Shown in pieces: positions 38,826 to 52,975 of a DNA stretch of 64,000 bases; position 1 is the first letter of the stretch, and the number at the start of each line of letters is the position of its first letter. The position numbers were made by a program, and so were the translations under genes. Source of the stretch: Liolophura sinensis (taxonomy: Eukaryota > Mollusca > Polyplacophora > Chitonida > Chitonidae); NCBI RefSeq assembly GCF_032854445.1, contig NC_088300.1, positions 44,511,682 to 44,575,681 on the forward strand, written 5' to 3'. The notes beneath the pieces were generated by a model, which was not told the origin of the DNA, searched no databases, and saw only the letters and a program-made list of their open reading frames with translations.

Positions 38826-40175
38826 GCTTATGACATTGGCAAATAGCTAAGCCAAATGGTAAATATCTAAATGTCTTCCAATTAATATGAGATTAAGGAT
38901 TTTCATCATGGGACCCAAAAGTACACCACCGATTACCGTTAAACTGTTGCAACCGTTCCTTGCAAAAGCGGCAATTGCAGTTTGAGCGCTGATGTAAGGA
39001 CTTGGTCAAGTGTCATGTCAAATAGCTTGTGTCACGTTTTATTAAGGATAAACGTGTAAACTGATACCCCTTAGACTGTGTCACGCTGCTATTATATCCA
39101 GCCAGAATGTATCGATCTAAAGAGCATCACAAGTTTGCGCTAAGCCCAATGTGCCAACCTGACGCAAATCGAGGCCACATTTGAGGAAAAAACACAAGTT
39201 ATGTGCAGATCTAACAGGCCTGCGCGCTTGGCGTTTGTGTACATTGTATATACAATCGTTCCTATCGTTCCGCATGCGACGTGGTGTAATCACTATCGAC
39301 AGAATACAGAGTGAAGATTATGAAAGATACCCGCCGTATGCCTCTGGGCCAGCAAATCCAGTTGCAGTCATCTGCGTAAACACAGAAGTAGCGTAGCTTT
39401 ACGACGGGTCTTGCCTGCCCACATTATCCTACTGTTAAATAGACATCCTTTATCGATCACCGGCGTCTTATTATATTTGATCCTAATCGATGATCAAGTG
39501 TAGTTGGGTAAATATTTGCCATCCTCTTGATCATCTCAAATGTTGATTCTCCTCTCTGGAATAGGGCCATCCTATACCCACTGCTGGGATCAAAGACACA
39601 GAATATATAGTTATCTTCTTTTTTCAACAAATCCCCAATTCCAGTTTGCCACACAATCGTCAGGAAATTGGTCGCTTATTTCGTCTCTTGGAACCAACAG
39701 ATGACCGCAGACAGTTGCTATAGAAACTGATTTGGACTAATTCCTAGTATAGTTGCTTTTTTTAAACCCGGCCACATATGCACTTAAATACAAATTTATT
39801 AGCGAGCATGTTTCTCTGCCAAGGCCTGTCTATGGTATGGCGGGCTGGAGTGAATAGTGATGAGCCTACCCCATGAGCTGACGACCTCTGTCACAAACAC
39901 AATCTATTCGAATGTGATATATTGGCTTTAGAAGAGAACGTCTCCGTAAGCGAGAATGGCAGTGTATATCCACCTCAGTAACAAAATCTGCTCCGATACC
40001 CTCAACGTAACAGCAACCATCCGTATCTGTTTCTGAAAGAACAAGGTTCTACATGCGCTGCTGGTTGTGACAGTTAAAGTACACAAAGGTGTCCATCCAA
40101 TGCTGTAAACTTAAGCATCGCTGTTTTTTCAGTCTAATAAGCACCGCTCACACCCGCGACTGTATAGACGCAACA
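38826..40175. other. No gene seen
   Basis: Unique sequence; short frames only. Confidence 0.45.
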
Positions 40176-40375
40176 TTCATTTATTTGACCAGTCAACCAG
40201 GTTTACACCGTACTAAAAATAATTCACTTCTCCGACGGAAACCAACATCATAGTGGGACGAAACCCTGAGCCATCCACAAGTTGCTGCTAGACCTTGTAC
40301 GACAGAGAGAAAACCAGAAATAGCTAGTCTTGAACTTACAAAGAGTCGTGCTGCACTAGAACGCTAGCAACTTGC
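40176..40375 (-). mobile_element. Old, diverged SINE family A copy
   Basis: Reverse-strand remnant with tttatttgaccagtcaacca (tail side), taccgtactaaaaataattcactt, agccatccacaagttgctg, agaccttgtacgaca and a degraded head (gaacgctagcaacttgccc). Identity with the reference copy is patchy. Confidence 0.5.
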
Positions 40376-43300
40376 CCATTGAAGCTTTAATCTAGGCACA
40401 ACAGCCTATACCCCCTGTAGATTTTAGAGTTTAAATACCCCATGTTCTCAAAGTGTACACATCCGGTACTATACGCACAACTGTCTTCATTATACTACAG
40501 AGAGTGATTCTTGGTTTCTATTGGTCAGTACACAGTTATATGGTATTCCAAAAATATCTGATGTACATCGATCACGCATTCAACCAAAGCAGCGTAACGC
40601 CACGATAGTATATCACGTTTACAAGGCAATAGCCAGTGATCTCGATCTCGTGATCGATGTTGATATTCTACTGCTATCGATTTTTCATAAACGATTGACT
40701 GCATTCAATAATTGACTTAAATATTTTAAGAAGACATAAACTTTAATGCCGCATCCAAACAATGTACTCAGATTTGATTTTTTATTCCAAGGAAAACTTT
40801 GATTCCATAATACACATATTATAAACATATTTAATGGAAAACAAAGTCTGAAAATAAATGAAATTAAGGAAGATAATTTGAATGTAACCTCCATTTTAAC
40901 ATGTCTGCGCATGAGAAAATACAAATACTCCCATTCCACCAAACCTCGACAGCTGAAGACTATTGTATCAGGCTCATGCCTTCACAACGTCTTCAATGCT
41001 GTACCTCTGGTTCACATGGAGTCCCAATACCAAGTCTCAGTCCACAGAAACAGGTGAAACAGAGTTTCAGTCACTCGTACACTAATACATTATTATATCC
41101 AACCTGTCTGCAAGTCACGAACTCGTCCCTTGGAAAATGATTAGCGATAAAGTCCGAAGTGAATGCAGGGAGCTAAGAAAATGTCCCAGTCTTGAACAGA
41201 CATGCGTAAATTCTGAGATAAAAGTCTTTCAAAGTTCACCACGGGCACACAATTATCTTGCAGAGATTAACATTTTATGTCACTTCATGCTAAATCACTT
41301 GTTTACAGTTGTCACAATGAGAAATTGTGTGGGACAAATAAAAATGTAAAAAAAATGCAATTAATGGCATGAAATAGTACATCTGGAATGCGATTGGCAC
41401 ATTTAACCGTCGTGAAGGATTGGGAGAAAAAATAAGCGAATCATGGCATTAGCAAAAAACTGGATAGGCGATTCCTGGTGTGAAGATTGCTCACTTTACT
41501 TGATTAGGGGAGTGTTAATGTTCTCTACAGGATTGCCCGGTACAGCCATGGCGCGCGTGATTACGGGACAAGGTGTGAGCAGCATATCAAATCTCTGGAT
41601 TACAGTCAGATGCCATTAAATATTTAGCTTAAAGACAACTGTGTGAAGTATTTCTTCAACAGAACGCACAGCGTGCCGAGCATCGAAATCTGTCTCACTA
41701 TGGCTACTGAAGCGCCTTTGTGTTAAAAACGCTTTGCCTTGACACATCAAAGCCTAATATGTGAGATAGCTAAATGACACGTTGTTACACGTATTAAGTA
41801 CAAGGTATTTACGCCAAAATGTAAGTCTTAAGTCTGGTAAATATGCTGAAATAGATAGAAACTGAACAAATCAATTAAGCATAAGTAGAAAGACCCCCTG
41901 AAAATTTCCTATATGTTTGAAAGTATCTTACCGCTTGTTCTCGTGGCTATGCTTCTTTTTCTTATGCTTCTTATTATCATTATTTTGTCTGTGTATTGAT
42001 TTGTTTGGTGTTTTATTTATTATCAAATAAATAAATAAATTCAACATACAATACAAACATTTGACTTCTTATAATTCACTCACAAACAAAATACGTACAT
42101 AATACGTATGTAAAGTTATTTTCACATGCAGAACTTGGTAGTATTTCTGCTGATACTTAATTCATTTGTTACAGTTTTTTTTCAATCAATACAATTGCTT
42201 CTATTGTTAACGTACATCTCATGATACAGAATTGAAGACAAGTGATCTGAAAGCTGCCTTTCCCTTTGAGCCGGTATTTTGCTTTACCATATAAATGAGC
42301 GTCCGTAGTCAGTGTACTCGTGGAATCGGGTGGAAAAAGGGTTGGAAGCGGTGATGCGAAAAGAACGTCAAAAGACAATGTTATCGTGGTGAAAATCGAG
42401 TCCCAATTTCGAATCACTGTGTTGGTATACAAGGCCGAAGAGCAGGGACTTTCTGTACAGGCTCTGATTTATGCTCACTTCCGACAGTCCCAAATTTTAC
42501 CCTACCCAAAGATTCCTTTACATTCCATGTGCATTAGTGTAATGGCGCTTCAGGATTTAGCATTTCCGGCGAGCCGGACAATGAACTGCCGCACTTAGAT
42601 TTTCTGATTACTTTTCAGATATCACTGACGCCTGAAATTTACAGTTCAAGATTTCACGACTCGCACGGACTAAGATGAAAGTCTGTGTTAAAAGCCGGCT
42701 TGTAACAGCATTATGACTTTCTTCCCACCCGAACACATGCTTAATAGCAAAGACCGAGACGCTTGTGGGAATTACCAAAAAGGACTGGGCGCCGTCCGCA
42801 CCAAATCTGCATTAGCTGTATTTTTCCAAGGGGTTATTCTTGTTCAAGGACAATTTTTGCTCTTTTCTTTTAGTCCTGATCGGCAGTTAATATGGGCCTT
42901 TTAATTTGACACAGCCAAACGTAATCGCTTTTTGGACGAACAAATACAACACAAGCACTTTAGACAATCCCTTTCAGAATTTGATGATGTCCAGTCCGCA
43001 ACCTTGTATTGTTAAATCTCTCGGCTGCTATAATACAGCAGTAACGATTTATTGTAAATAAGGCAAATATTGCATTTCTTGAAAGCCATGTGGGTTCAAT
43101 AAAAAGTATCTTTCACCGCAAAGCGTGGTTAAACATTCTTCAACACCTGACACATTTGTAGTCGATAAAGTAACAGCTTTCTCGTTTATGCTATGGAATG
43201 AAAAACCTGCTTTTTTCCACACGGTTTGGCCAATAAAACATGCTTTCTGGAATGATGCTGTTTTTAAGTGTACATCGATACTCCTTCAAACGGCTAATGG

Positions 43301-43390
43301 TGCGAGCTGTTTCAAAAAGAAGTGTTTTTGACTTCGTATGGAGACAGGCAGAATTCGCGGCGTATGCTTCTCATGGTTTCTTCCGGACAT
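40376..43390. other. No gene seen
   Basis: AT-rich sequence; a tail-like (AAAT)n at 42020-42040 may be a SINE end. No supported coding region. Confidence 0.45.
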
Positions 43391-43560
43391 CCGCTTTATT
43401 TATTTATTTATTTGATTGTTGTTTTAAAAACCGGAAACCGGATAGAGCCCATGGGAAACCCACGACCATCCGCAGGTTGCTGGAAGACCTTCTCACTTAC
43501 GGCCGGAGAGGAAGCCAGCATTAGCATCCACTTTAACCCTTCGCATTTGAGGTAGCAATT
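43391..43560 (-). mobile_element. SINE family A, truncated reverse copy
   Basis: (TTTA)n tail near 43398, then accatccgcaggttgctgg, acggccggagaggaagccag. It stops before the tRNA-like head. Confidence 0.75.
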
Positions 43561-43599
43561 TCTAATCCAGCTGGCCGCCATCGTGAAAATTAACTATTC

Positions 43600-43945
43600 T
43601 TGAGTAATGCTGGCCGCATTAAGTGAAATATTCTTGATTTGATTTGATTGGTGTTTTACGCCGTACTCAAGAACATTTCACTTATACAACGGCGGCCAGC
43701 ATTATGGTGGGTGGAAACCGGGCAGAGCCCGGGGGAAATCCACGACCATCCGCAGGTTGCTGACAGACCTTCTCACGTACGGCAGGAGAGGAAGCCAGCA
43801 TGAGCTGGACTTGAACTCACAGCGACCGCATTGGTGAGAGACTCCTGGGTCATTACGCTGCGCTAGCGCTTTAACCGACTGAGCCACGGAGGACCCGAAA
43901 TATTCTTGAGTACGGAGTAAAACACCAATCAGATAAATACATAAT
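43600..43945 (+). mobile_element. SINE family A 3' end split by another family A SINE
   Basis: Forward pieces gtaatgctggccgcatt and gtgaaatattcttga (to 43637) resume at 43897 as gaaatattcttgagtacgga, then gtaaaacaccaatcagat. They are pieces of one element separated by the insertion at 43638-43896. Confidence 0.8.
43638..43896 (-). mobile_element. SINE family A, full length, inserted into another family A SINE
   Basis: Complete reverse copy from tail (tttgatttgattggtgtttt) to tRNA-like head (ttaaccgactgagccacgga). It is flanked by the identical 13-mer gaaatattcttga at 43625-43637 and 43897-43909, the target being the host SINE's own 3' motif. Confidence 0.88.
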
Positions 43946-45060
43946 ACCACCATGTTGTATGTACTACTTCTACGCAAAGATGTTTAACACCTACGCAGAC
44001 TTCCAATTTCCATGAAGTTTTGCAGACTTGTTCTCCAAAAATTACACACCTAGTCATGTGACATATTCCACCACAAACAAAAGAACAAAATGTGATAATT
44101 ATTCTTGATGTTAATTAGAAAAAAAAAACAATTGCAAAATACTGTACTGAAAACCAAGTTTACCATGTCAATAACGTGTGTGTCACGGATACGCATTTAT
44201 GCACCTTTGGATTCTGCGTCTCCTGCATGGAATGCATCACTGTCTGTATATCTGTTTCGTGGAATTGTCGAACTTGAATACCCAATTGTGCCTGGTATTC
44301 CTGTAAACCTGCTTGTCATGTTACGTAACAACGTAAATAGCTTTATGGATAGGGACAGTTTTTAAGCAATAAGGCTGACCCAAACCGATCTCATCGGATG
44401 TGCCCAGCTTAAGGGATGTGATCATTATACTGTTAAGTTTCTCTTGCCTTCCAGGCCATACAGTTTTATAATGAATCCCTAACATAGTATGCCTTGCTGA
44501 GGATGTAATTGCAAAAAAGAAACAGACACAAACAGTCATAGGATACTATGTATTTTTGTATTTGGAAAGTCCAGCAATTTGGAATGGACATGTATACATG
44601 CATGTATATACATCATATAAAATACAGACTTTCTATCCACTTTTCGCTACAAAGTGAAGTTTCATGTATAATCAATCACGAGCTAACAAGCCGTCTTAGA
44701 TTTCCTAATCCTTGTCTTGAGGTAACTTATCGCCTGTAATACCTAGTGGATTGCCATATTCACGGAGTCGTAATAAATGTTCATATAAAATCCATGAAAG
44801 AATTTTTTTTTAATAGAAAGCATTGACAGCTTATTATGAGTTCAGTTCTCTTGTAAGACGATTGTAATATAAAAATCGAAAGCCACTGCGCCAAAACACC
44901 GCTATGGTTTTAATTCACAGCTGTCCCGTGTAAAAACCTGTGAGCTGGTTTAACAAGGTGTGAGAGGAGGTAATTGATATTTTAATCCCGGCTGACAGGC
45001 TTGTATAACCGTGTGCTTGACTGGAATTCTTATGATTATCTCTTGCATAGGCAGCTTTGA
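43946..45060. other. No gene seen
   Basis: AT-rich unique sequence. A fair splice-acceptor-like tract (tctcttgcatag) ends at 45050, just before the open frame described next. Confidence 0.45.
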
Positions 45061-45606
45061 GAAATTTGTATATGGCATGTCGTTAACACAGACCTATGGG
45101 GTAATATCGACCGCACGCTTCATTTCATGCTGACTCTGCGACACGGGGTATATTTCAATTTTGACGTTATAAATTATCGTCTTTTGGATCCTGATGTATT
45201 GAAGAGACCCATGCATATGCGTATACTCATTCCACCTTTTCAACATATCACTGAAATTTCTGAATCGTTTGATGATTTCAATCTACAATCCAAATTGGTG
45301 TATCAAACGTTAAATAAAAAGAAAGATATTCTACCAAAGCCTTTTTTACATTTTTCAACAGCTAGAAAAGAAACAAAAGCAGACACATTTGGACGGAGCT
45401 TTGAACATATGACAAACTCTTTAACGGTTTTGGTACTGAATAACCCGCGGCCTATCCACGCGGGACAATACTTGGCACAACTCACTGTGGCGGGTTTTTT
45501 GGTTTATCGTGATTTTCCATGTAACTGCGATGGCATGGGCCCCCATGACTGTTCAGCAAATACAATTCGAAAACATGGTAGAGGAAAACGCCTAATGGAA
45601 GTTTAG
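45061..45606 (+). CDS. Unrecognised open frame, faintly dUTPase-like C-terminus
   Basis: The frame is open from 45061 to a TAG at 45606; the first Met is at 45127 (159 codons). Apart from the receptor and a reverse-strand frame near 30 kb that contains a SINE fragment, it is the longest credible frame here. It is not repeat-derived and has ordinary amino-acid composition. Residues 98-116 (SLTVLVLNNPRPIHAGQYLA, followed by QLTV) resemble the last beta-strand motif of dUTPase-fold proteins, where a G...AQL motif follows a hydrophobic strand. MRILIPPF near residue 32 could correspond to an early strand. The other dUTPase motifs are not visible. A Cys-rich CNCDGMGPHDC follows. It may be one exon behind the acceptor at 45050, a captured viral or mobile-element remnant, or chance. 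No function is claimed. Confidence 0.3.
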   Translation, partial: EICIWHVVNTDLWGNIDRTLHFMLTLRHGVYFNFDVINYRLLDPDVLKRPMHMRILIPPFQHITEISESFDDFNLQSKLVYQTLNKKKDILPKPFLHFSTARKETKADTFGRSFEHMTNSLTVLVLNNPRPIHAGQYLAQLTVAGFLVYRDFPCNCDGMGPHDCSANTIRKHGRGKRLMEV

Positions 45607-48600
45607 ATATTTGTCTTAGGGTTTCATTCTAACAAGTTAGGCCAACAATCAAAAGAATATGTGTAAGAATGCTTTTAGAAACACCCAGAATATGATTTTA
45701 ATGGAGGGCTGTGAGCGATTCAGTGAGATCTCACCTTTCGCCGTCTTACAGAATAGAACGTTTGGAGAGCTAGACCATTAGGTTGAGAGAAAATGGAGCT
45801 TCACTTAGTGATCCATTAGAACCAATTAAGTTTTATCTAAATCATTTATTTACATCAAGAGGTGTTTAATCAACTTAACTGCCTACAGTCGCAGCCGATC
45901 CACGGGAAGCTTGATTTACAGCCCTACACACCTTTAAGCTGTATGGGAAACGGCCAGTGTAATCTAGCCTAAAGCATGGAATATATGCAGATGATATGTT
46001 CCGTCAAATAAGACCTGAATTCTGTGTTATAATTCAGGCCTGTAAACTTACTAATTGCATCAATACAGATGTTATTAGCTTCATACATGTGAATATTGAA
46101 TTTGTTCAAAAATGAATGTCTGCTCGTACGCCGAGTGCTTAATGATGTCAGAAGTGATGGCAATTATCATAGTTGTTTGAAGCTATAATTTAGGGAATTG
46201 TGTTACTGTCTGAATTACTTTGTCAGCAAAATATCCCAATAAGTGAAATGAAATAACTCTCTACTGTGTTGTGCAGACACGTTTATAGTGTCCTATATCT
46301 CTCTTATAAGCGCCAGTGTTCCCTTTTGTCTTCCTTTGGGGCATCCATCTTAATGGGTACATCGTAAATCTACTCGTGATCATCTCCTAACTCAGGCAAC
46401 CAGAAATGGTATCCTGTTGCAAAAGTGGAAAACCATTACCATAACTGCAGCCGTTCACATGTCCATTACAGGTTGAAGTATTCTCTAATGCCAGTATACA
46501 ATTAGGTGGGAGAGCAAGCGGGCGACACGGCTCTACTAAATATCCTCAAACACGGTATATGGTAAACTTATGAAACGCACAAAAATGCCGTGATCTAAAC
46601 GTGAATTAGTGCAGTTTCATGTTAACACAACTAAGCAGAGGCAATGCATAGTAAATCGTTGACTCAAGAATGTTTCACTTATTTGACGGCAGGTCAGCTT
46701 TACAAAAAGAATTCGCAGTGCCCGTAATAATCAACTGCCCTTTTCCGCTATCTTACAACTGCTGTCAAAAGAGGGAGAGCTGGATTCCAACACGCAATCT
46801 TACTGGTTAAGGGTCTGAAAGTCGCAATGAGACAGTGTTCTAAGCCTAGAAAGAAAATGGCCAAATTTGCTGCAATTTTATATCCATTCACTGTCATCCA
46901 GGAAATGTCTGTTCTACATTCTCATATCATTACAGCTCTTATATACTGCATAAATTGAACGTAACGCCAGCCAATGAAGTGTTGGTTGATTGTTGTAAAA
47001 AATCGTTGTTTCATCCAATCTTATCCACGTTCATTTAACTGGTCACCTGCACTTGCGCTATAAGTCATCAGCTTCACAACATATTTATCAGCCTCAGTTA
47101 ACGCATGGAGAATATATGTGTTCAGCGTATAAAAACACAAGTTACAGATTGAAACCAACAATTGGCGAGTGGTAACAATCGAGCCTTTATTTTACTGTTA
47201 AAGTTGTACGCCTAACGGTATTTTGGCATATGCGGAAAAAAACACAGATGAGAAACCACGCAAAAACCTTTTTCTTTTTCAGTTCTGCGCTTAAACGTCA
47301 AATTTGAACTCATCGCATGATATCTGAAATGTAAAATGTATTAAAACTTAAAACAAAACAAAAGAAAAAGTATGTTGTTCAAAAGCTTTATGTTCAAAGG
47401 GGTTTATCGAGCCTTGACAGGGAAACCAGCTTTAGGTAATCCCATCTGTTACAATCGACAAAACACTCAGCATAGTTTACCAGGTAAAGCTGACGTACAC
47501 ATCAGGTATATGCATTCGCAGACCTGTGAAAGTATTGTTCTTGCTTCAGTCTTGGTTACTTCTTCCGTCGTATCAAAGCAACGTTCTTTATCATGTTACA
47601 GTTAATGTGGCATTGGGAAATCTATCTTACAAGCTTGTCTGATGTTTTATTAATGAAAAGCACAGGTAAACATGTAAAACACAGCATATTGCTCAAAAGA
47701 GTGTTTCAAAAGTAAATGGGTTTAATAACTGTGACATCGGCAAAAACTTCCGACCATGAACTATCTGCGAATTTCCGTTTTGCGCAGAATATTGCTCTAT
47801 AAATTTGCTTCGATCTTCTTGCAACACGCTAAATGGGGCAGCAAAACATAGCTAGTACCCAAATATCTTTGTTTCTCCCTTTGGTGTGACACTGGTATGG
47901 ACAGTGAAGGCGACGCAATAAAAAGAGCCGATATTGATATGACATTTAATGAACTCAACTGTATTTTTATGTGATGACGTCATATGAATTGAAACAAAAG
48001 ATGACTTTACAAACGGACGGCTACATTGTTCTAATTTCATTCCTGAACACAGTAACTTCACAAATTATAACATGCATGACTAATTTTCTAATTGTGACTT
48101 ACCAAAACATTTTTACAACATGGAGAATGTCAAGTCTTAAATACTAAACATATGTCTAACATACACAGTATGTTATTAAAAATTCTCTAAGCTGGTGATA
48201 ACATCCAAAGGTTTCGAAGTTCCACATCCACCTCTTTTCTATAGCCCCACCCACACTGGCAATGATGTAATCACTTGTCTGATAACCTTAACTCAAAATT
48301 ACTTAAAAGGAAAACTGTTTTGATGCAAAATAATAGATTAACCATCATTAACCGTCCCAGAAAGGCGTATATTCCCTCGATATCTATATTTAATCAATTT
48401 ATATTCCATTTATTGAACTGTAAACCGCACGAGACGAGTCATATTAACCTAGAAGTATCAACTGTCGGTCAGTGACAGTCCAGCATCCTGTCCTACATCG
48501 GCGTCCCTTGCATAGTATTCCACGTAAGTGACGACAGTGTCAGTTTGATTGATCTATTGACTGATCGATATTCAATACCAAGGCGCGGAAATCTGGTCTT

Positions 48601-49290
48601 CGCGGCTGCGGTCACTGATCGTGGGAGGCAGGGCGCGTTTATTTATCCGGTCTACACTGGCATGACAGCAGGGCGGGCCGTCATACCAACCTCCGTGACA
48701 AGATAAATTGTTAAGATCCATACAGGCTGCTTTGTTAGTGTGAAGAAAATATCAATAACGGTGACATTGTGGAGCAGATTGAATCCGACAAACCCGCTCT
48801 ATTGATCATAGGCTTCGTCACATGGTTAAATGTACGGGTCGGATTACCATAGCGTTGAAGACCCCAAACAACACATATATCGTGCATGTTGTTGTCGCCA
48901 CAATGCTATTGCGAAACACAAAGACATCACGAAGAGAGATCGCGAGCATTCATCATTCATATGGTATACTAGGCGAGTATTCGTTTCGACGTACAGATGG
49001 AATGCTCAGTGGCGTTGTCTAATACTTAGGGAAATATTTAGACTTTCAACATAATAAGCTATTATTAAACAAAATCTACACGTTACAAATTGTAAATCTT
49101 CTGTAATTTTGCTGACTATATCCATAAGAACGGAACAAAACCGTGGTGACCCCCAATAACCCCCCCCCCCCTCCCAAACATCCGCGCACCACCACTACCA
49201 CCAGAAACATACACATGCAAACACAGCAAAATACAATTCTTATTGTCTTTTCTACGACCTTAACGGCATTTGTGTCGTTGTCTCCATATA
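45607..49290. other. No gene seen; possible faint SINE relic
   Basis: At 46660-46700 the sequence gactcaagaatgtttcactt with atttgacggcaggtcagc resembles the reverse 3' part of SINE family A; a ggagagctggattccaacac block at 46785 would fit its head. Very decayed. Nothing else supported. A poly-C tract lies at 49160-49172. Confidence 0.35.
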
Positions 49291-49345
49291 TATACATAGG
49301 TACAAGGTCCTTGAGTGCGACGTTAAACACCAATATGATAAGTAC
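49291..49345 (+). mobile_element. Isolated SINE 3'-end fragment
   Basis: ccttgagtgcgacgttaaac followed by accaatatgataa matches the family A/B 3' motif. Only this end is present. Confidence 0.45.
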
Positions 49346-52300
49346 ACATAATTAATCTCATAGTTTTTAGCGGTTCTCGTGTCATCCAGGTATTACCACA
49401 AGGAAACAGTTAATCTACGCACCTGGATCTTATGTAGATGAACTTGCAGCATACTTGCAGCAATCTTATGAACTTGCTGCATACTGGAGGACATAAATTT
49501 ACTTTACAGGCAACCATTAAGGCATTTGTTGGCTTCAATCATTTCCACAGAAGAGTACCTCCTCAGGTGAAACATTGGTGGTAAATAATTTGTTTGTATA
49601 TGAATAAACCATAAGCATAACTTCGACATGGGTCAGGGTACAACACTTGGCCATACACCATTTAATAAATAACTAAAACGACATGAAGAGTGGTTTCCTC
49701 TGCGGCAAAACGTATGCCTTTAGGGCTGTCTCTGTTGCCAATTAGTGCGTTAAAACGAGGTGAGTCAGCACAGATTTGATACAATTCTGTAATGAGACGG
49801 CTCTGGTCTTAATAATAAAACTGTTATTATTGCACAATATTGAGCTTTCCAGAGAAAGCCTTGCTATTAATTTCTCATTGTAGGTTGTTCTGGTCCCCAT
49901 GCCCGGAAGGGCAATGGGATTCTGGTTATTTTAAAACACTTAATTACAGTAAACGGTGTTTCGGTCTGTACGATTGGGAATCGCGATATTTCAGTCAGAA
50001 AAAATGTGTTGGTTGTGGTCTTTATTATTACCGCCCAATGAGGTGATATGAATTCAAAATACTTTAAGGTCACGGGGAAGCCTGTTTTCGTCTCGTACAG
50101 CTTTTACACTTTGAAGACAGCGTCGACAACACGGCCGAGTTCCAGGTTTGTGAAAGTAACGATTCAGAGCGGCTAATCTGGAAGGTGGCCAACCGATCTC
50201 AGAGCCAGACGAAATGTTACCGGTTCTACGGTGTCCTCATCACGGCCCAAGAATAAACTGGCTATCAGTAGTGGACAGTGGCTTAAGAAAGTTGAGAGGT
50301 CCTACACCTTTTAATACGTACATTCTCAATAATTCATTGACTGACAGTCCGTATGTTAGATTGAGCGACACGTCTTCGTAATATAGTAAGTATGAAATGC
50401 TGTACCATCAGTTAAAATGTTTCGACTTTCTCAAACACACATCGTCATATTGCACGGGATTGTGCATCGTTGTAGTTATTATCTTAGCGTGCTGCCTTCA
50501 GGCTATTCGATCCAAAGGATTATCCATGCGTACACCTGATAACGTAAAGTGCTCAGGGCGCAGGAGCTGTTAAGTTAATGTACTACACCAAAGAGACTAA
50601 AATCAGAGTAGCGACGACAATATGCTAGTCATCAAATGGTCACAGATAACCTGAAAAATCTGGCCTCTTGTCAGTTTACCTTTCTTCGTTTTTCTTTTTT
50701 ACTGATCACGTTATTACATAAAAGTACCTACTTACACATTCCTTAAGGCCATTCTTCAGACAGAATCAGCGGATAAAACTATAGTAATTTTATTAAAGCG
50801 TGTTATAGACGTGATTGATGTAGAATTACTCGAATGCTGTGTTAGCACATTTAATATACAGTTAGATAAGGCCTACGAGAAAGGAAAGGACTGGGCCACA
50901 AGGACTTAGAATCCTGGTTACTGCAGGGCTAAATCCTACAACCAGATGCAGCACAGTTTATTTGTTGTGCCATAAAAATGTGTCATTGGGTCATGTTTCA
51001 AGCGACTTATAACGCGAGGTTTCGCGCTTCCATCATACCATATCCCCTCTCTACCCCAGCTAACCATGTCTACCTACTCAAAATGTCATCAATCATACTT
51101 CATCCAAATCTCAGGAGGGCCTCTGTACCTGAAGATGAAGAGCTCCAAAGAGCTTAATTTGCCCTGTCAAACCAGATTGCCTATAATTACCGAGCTAGTA
51201 CAACGCACAGTTGGGGCTTGAGGCACCTGGCCGCTTGTTTCCTTTTCAACTTTACTATTTTTTTTATAATCTGTCAGCATGTTGTAGAAGAACCTATGAG
51301 ATTCCTTCCGAACTCTTCAGTGAGCAGTTATATGCTCTAGGTGATGACAGTAAAAGCTAATAGAACTCGCGCGCAAGTCTTGTCACCCGAAGTCACTGTT
51401 TTGTTATCAATACCCATTATTCTGAAGAGACACTGCTCTGTCGCGGACACAAAACCATTTCACACACATTATAATTTGTGTTGAATAACAAACCGAAGGG
51501 GCTAACTCGTCAGACAGGGGCCAATATTATTAATTGAATTTTGACATCAAATGTCAAAATTTAAAATGTCATCACGATGTTTTGATAACAGTTTTGGAAG
51601 TTTGGAACTTGCTATAACGTTATATTAGTCTTAGCATGGTAATTATTTCATGGTACGAACACCAAGTTTGCCATCATGAATTTGGAGATCTGAATTCCAT
51701 AATAACATAAAAAATTATTAGGTGGTCTCTGTTCTAACAAACCAAATAACCTAATGCCAGTTTTAAAAGCACGTCAAGAATGTTTTTCTGGGGTATGGCC
51801 TTGGGCTTCCGCACTCCCTTGCATTGGGTGCAACGTCTACGCAACTTCTGGTTTAATCGCATGGCTACCCCCACAACACACCTGATACGGTACTCTGCTT
51901 CACGGTTCAATATTACAACTCTCCTCTCATGGATAAATATAGCCCGTAAATAATGCCCCTGGAAAACGGAAGGTATGGATCCATGAAAACAGCAAACCAT
52001 TGCTCACTTAGGAACACTCGGGGTCGGCATGTACTGATCTATTCCCGAGAGTAATCAGCTATAGTGGGGGACATAGAAAAAACACATAGCTAACATAACT
52101 CCGGGCGTAAATCATTTCCTCTTTATGAGATCAAATAGACTCGTCTCGCATGTGGACAACATTAGCATCATTCCCCGTTGCACAATTTTAAGGTCGCTCG
52201 ATGTTAAATATACCATCAGGTCATCTTGCATGAAACTGATGTTCACGTGTCCCGGTGTCATGTAATAAGTCAATGGAAATAAAGCAATCGTATCTATAAT

Positions 52301-52975
52301 AGGGAGCAAAAACCTCGATCGTGGGTAAAGGCTTCTGATATAGGTGCACGAAGACCTTGGAGTGAGATTTGCTCGTTCTTATCACCTATTTTTCTGCATG
52401 TCGTGCAAGGGGTTTCCTAGACCGATAGTAGAGCACGGCACTAGGAAAGATATCCAGGCGCTGAACGGGTAACCTGAGCTTAGTTCCGCTCCTGAACCAA
52501 TACTGATGGGAAGACAGCAAGTATAGCCTAATCCAGACCAATTATAAATCTGAACTACGTCTCAAAACATAGGCGCGCATACTACTCGTCAGCATCATAA
52601 AGGATCCACCCAGTGAAAAGTTGAACTACCGATTTCACAACGTAAAACAGCGTTGAGCAGCCAGCGTAAAGTCAAATATGACACTAAATAAAGTGTGAAA
52701 TGATGTTGGTTTCAGTGAGATGGTATTAGTGCCAGATGAATTTCAAGTGCTTTTGTATTTATATATACAAGATACCCATGAAAGAGAATTGGCATACACG
52801 GAGTAAAACACGGAGTAAGCACTAGAATAGTATTCAAAGTCCTGTAAGTAGCTCAACATGGCAAAAATTTAAACGGAGGTAATTTGAGAAGATATGTTGA
52901 AGCAAACAGCTCACGAAGAAAATCTAAAATTGTCAGCAACTGTACATGATTGGACGTATTGAGTACACTTGGTAC
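49346..52975. other. No gene seen
   Basis: AT-rich sequence. A reverse 88-codon frame at 51734-52000 is basic and looks protein-like, but has no recognised motif or splice context. Confidence 0.45.

Noticed and set aside
51734-52000. Basic reverse frame of 88 codons
   Set aside because: Protein-like composition, but no motif, homologous copy or splice signals that I can support.
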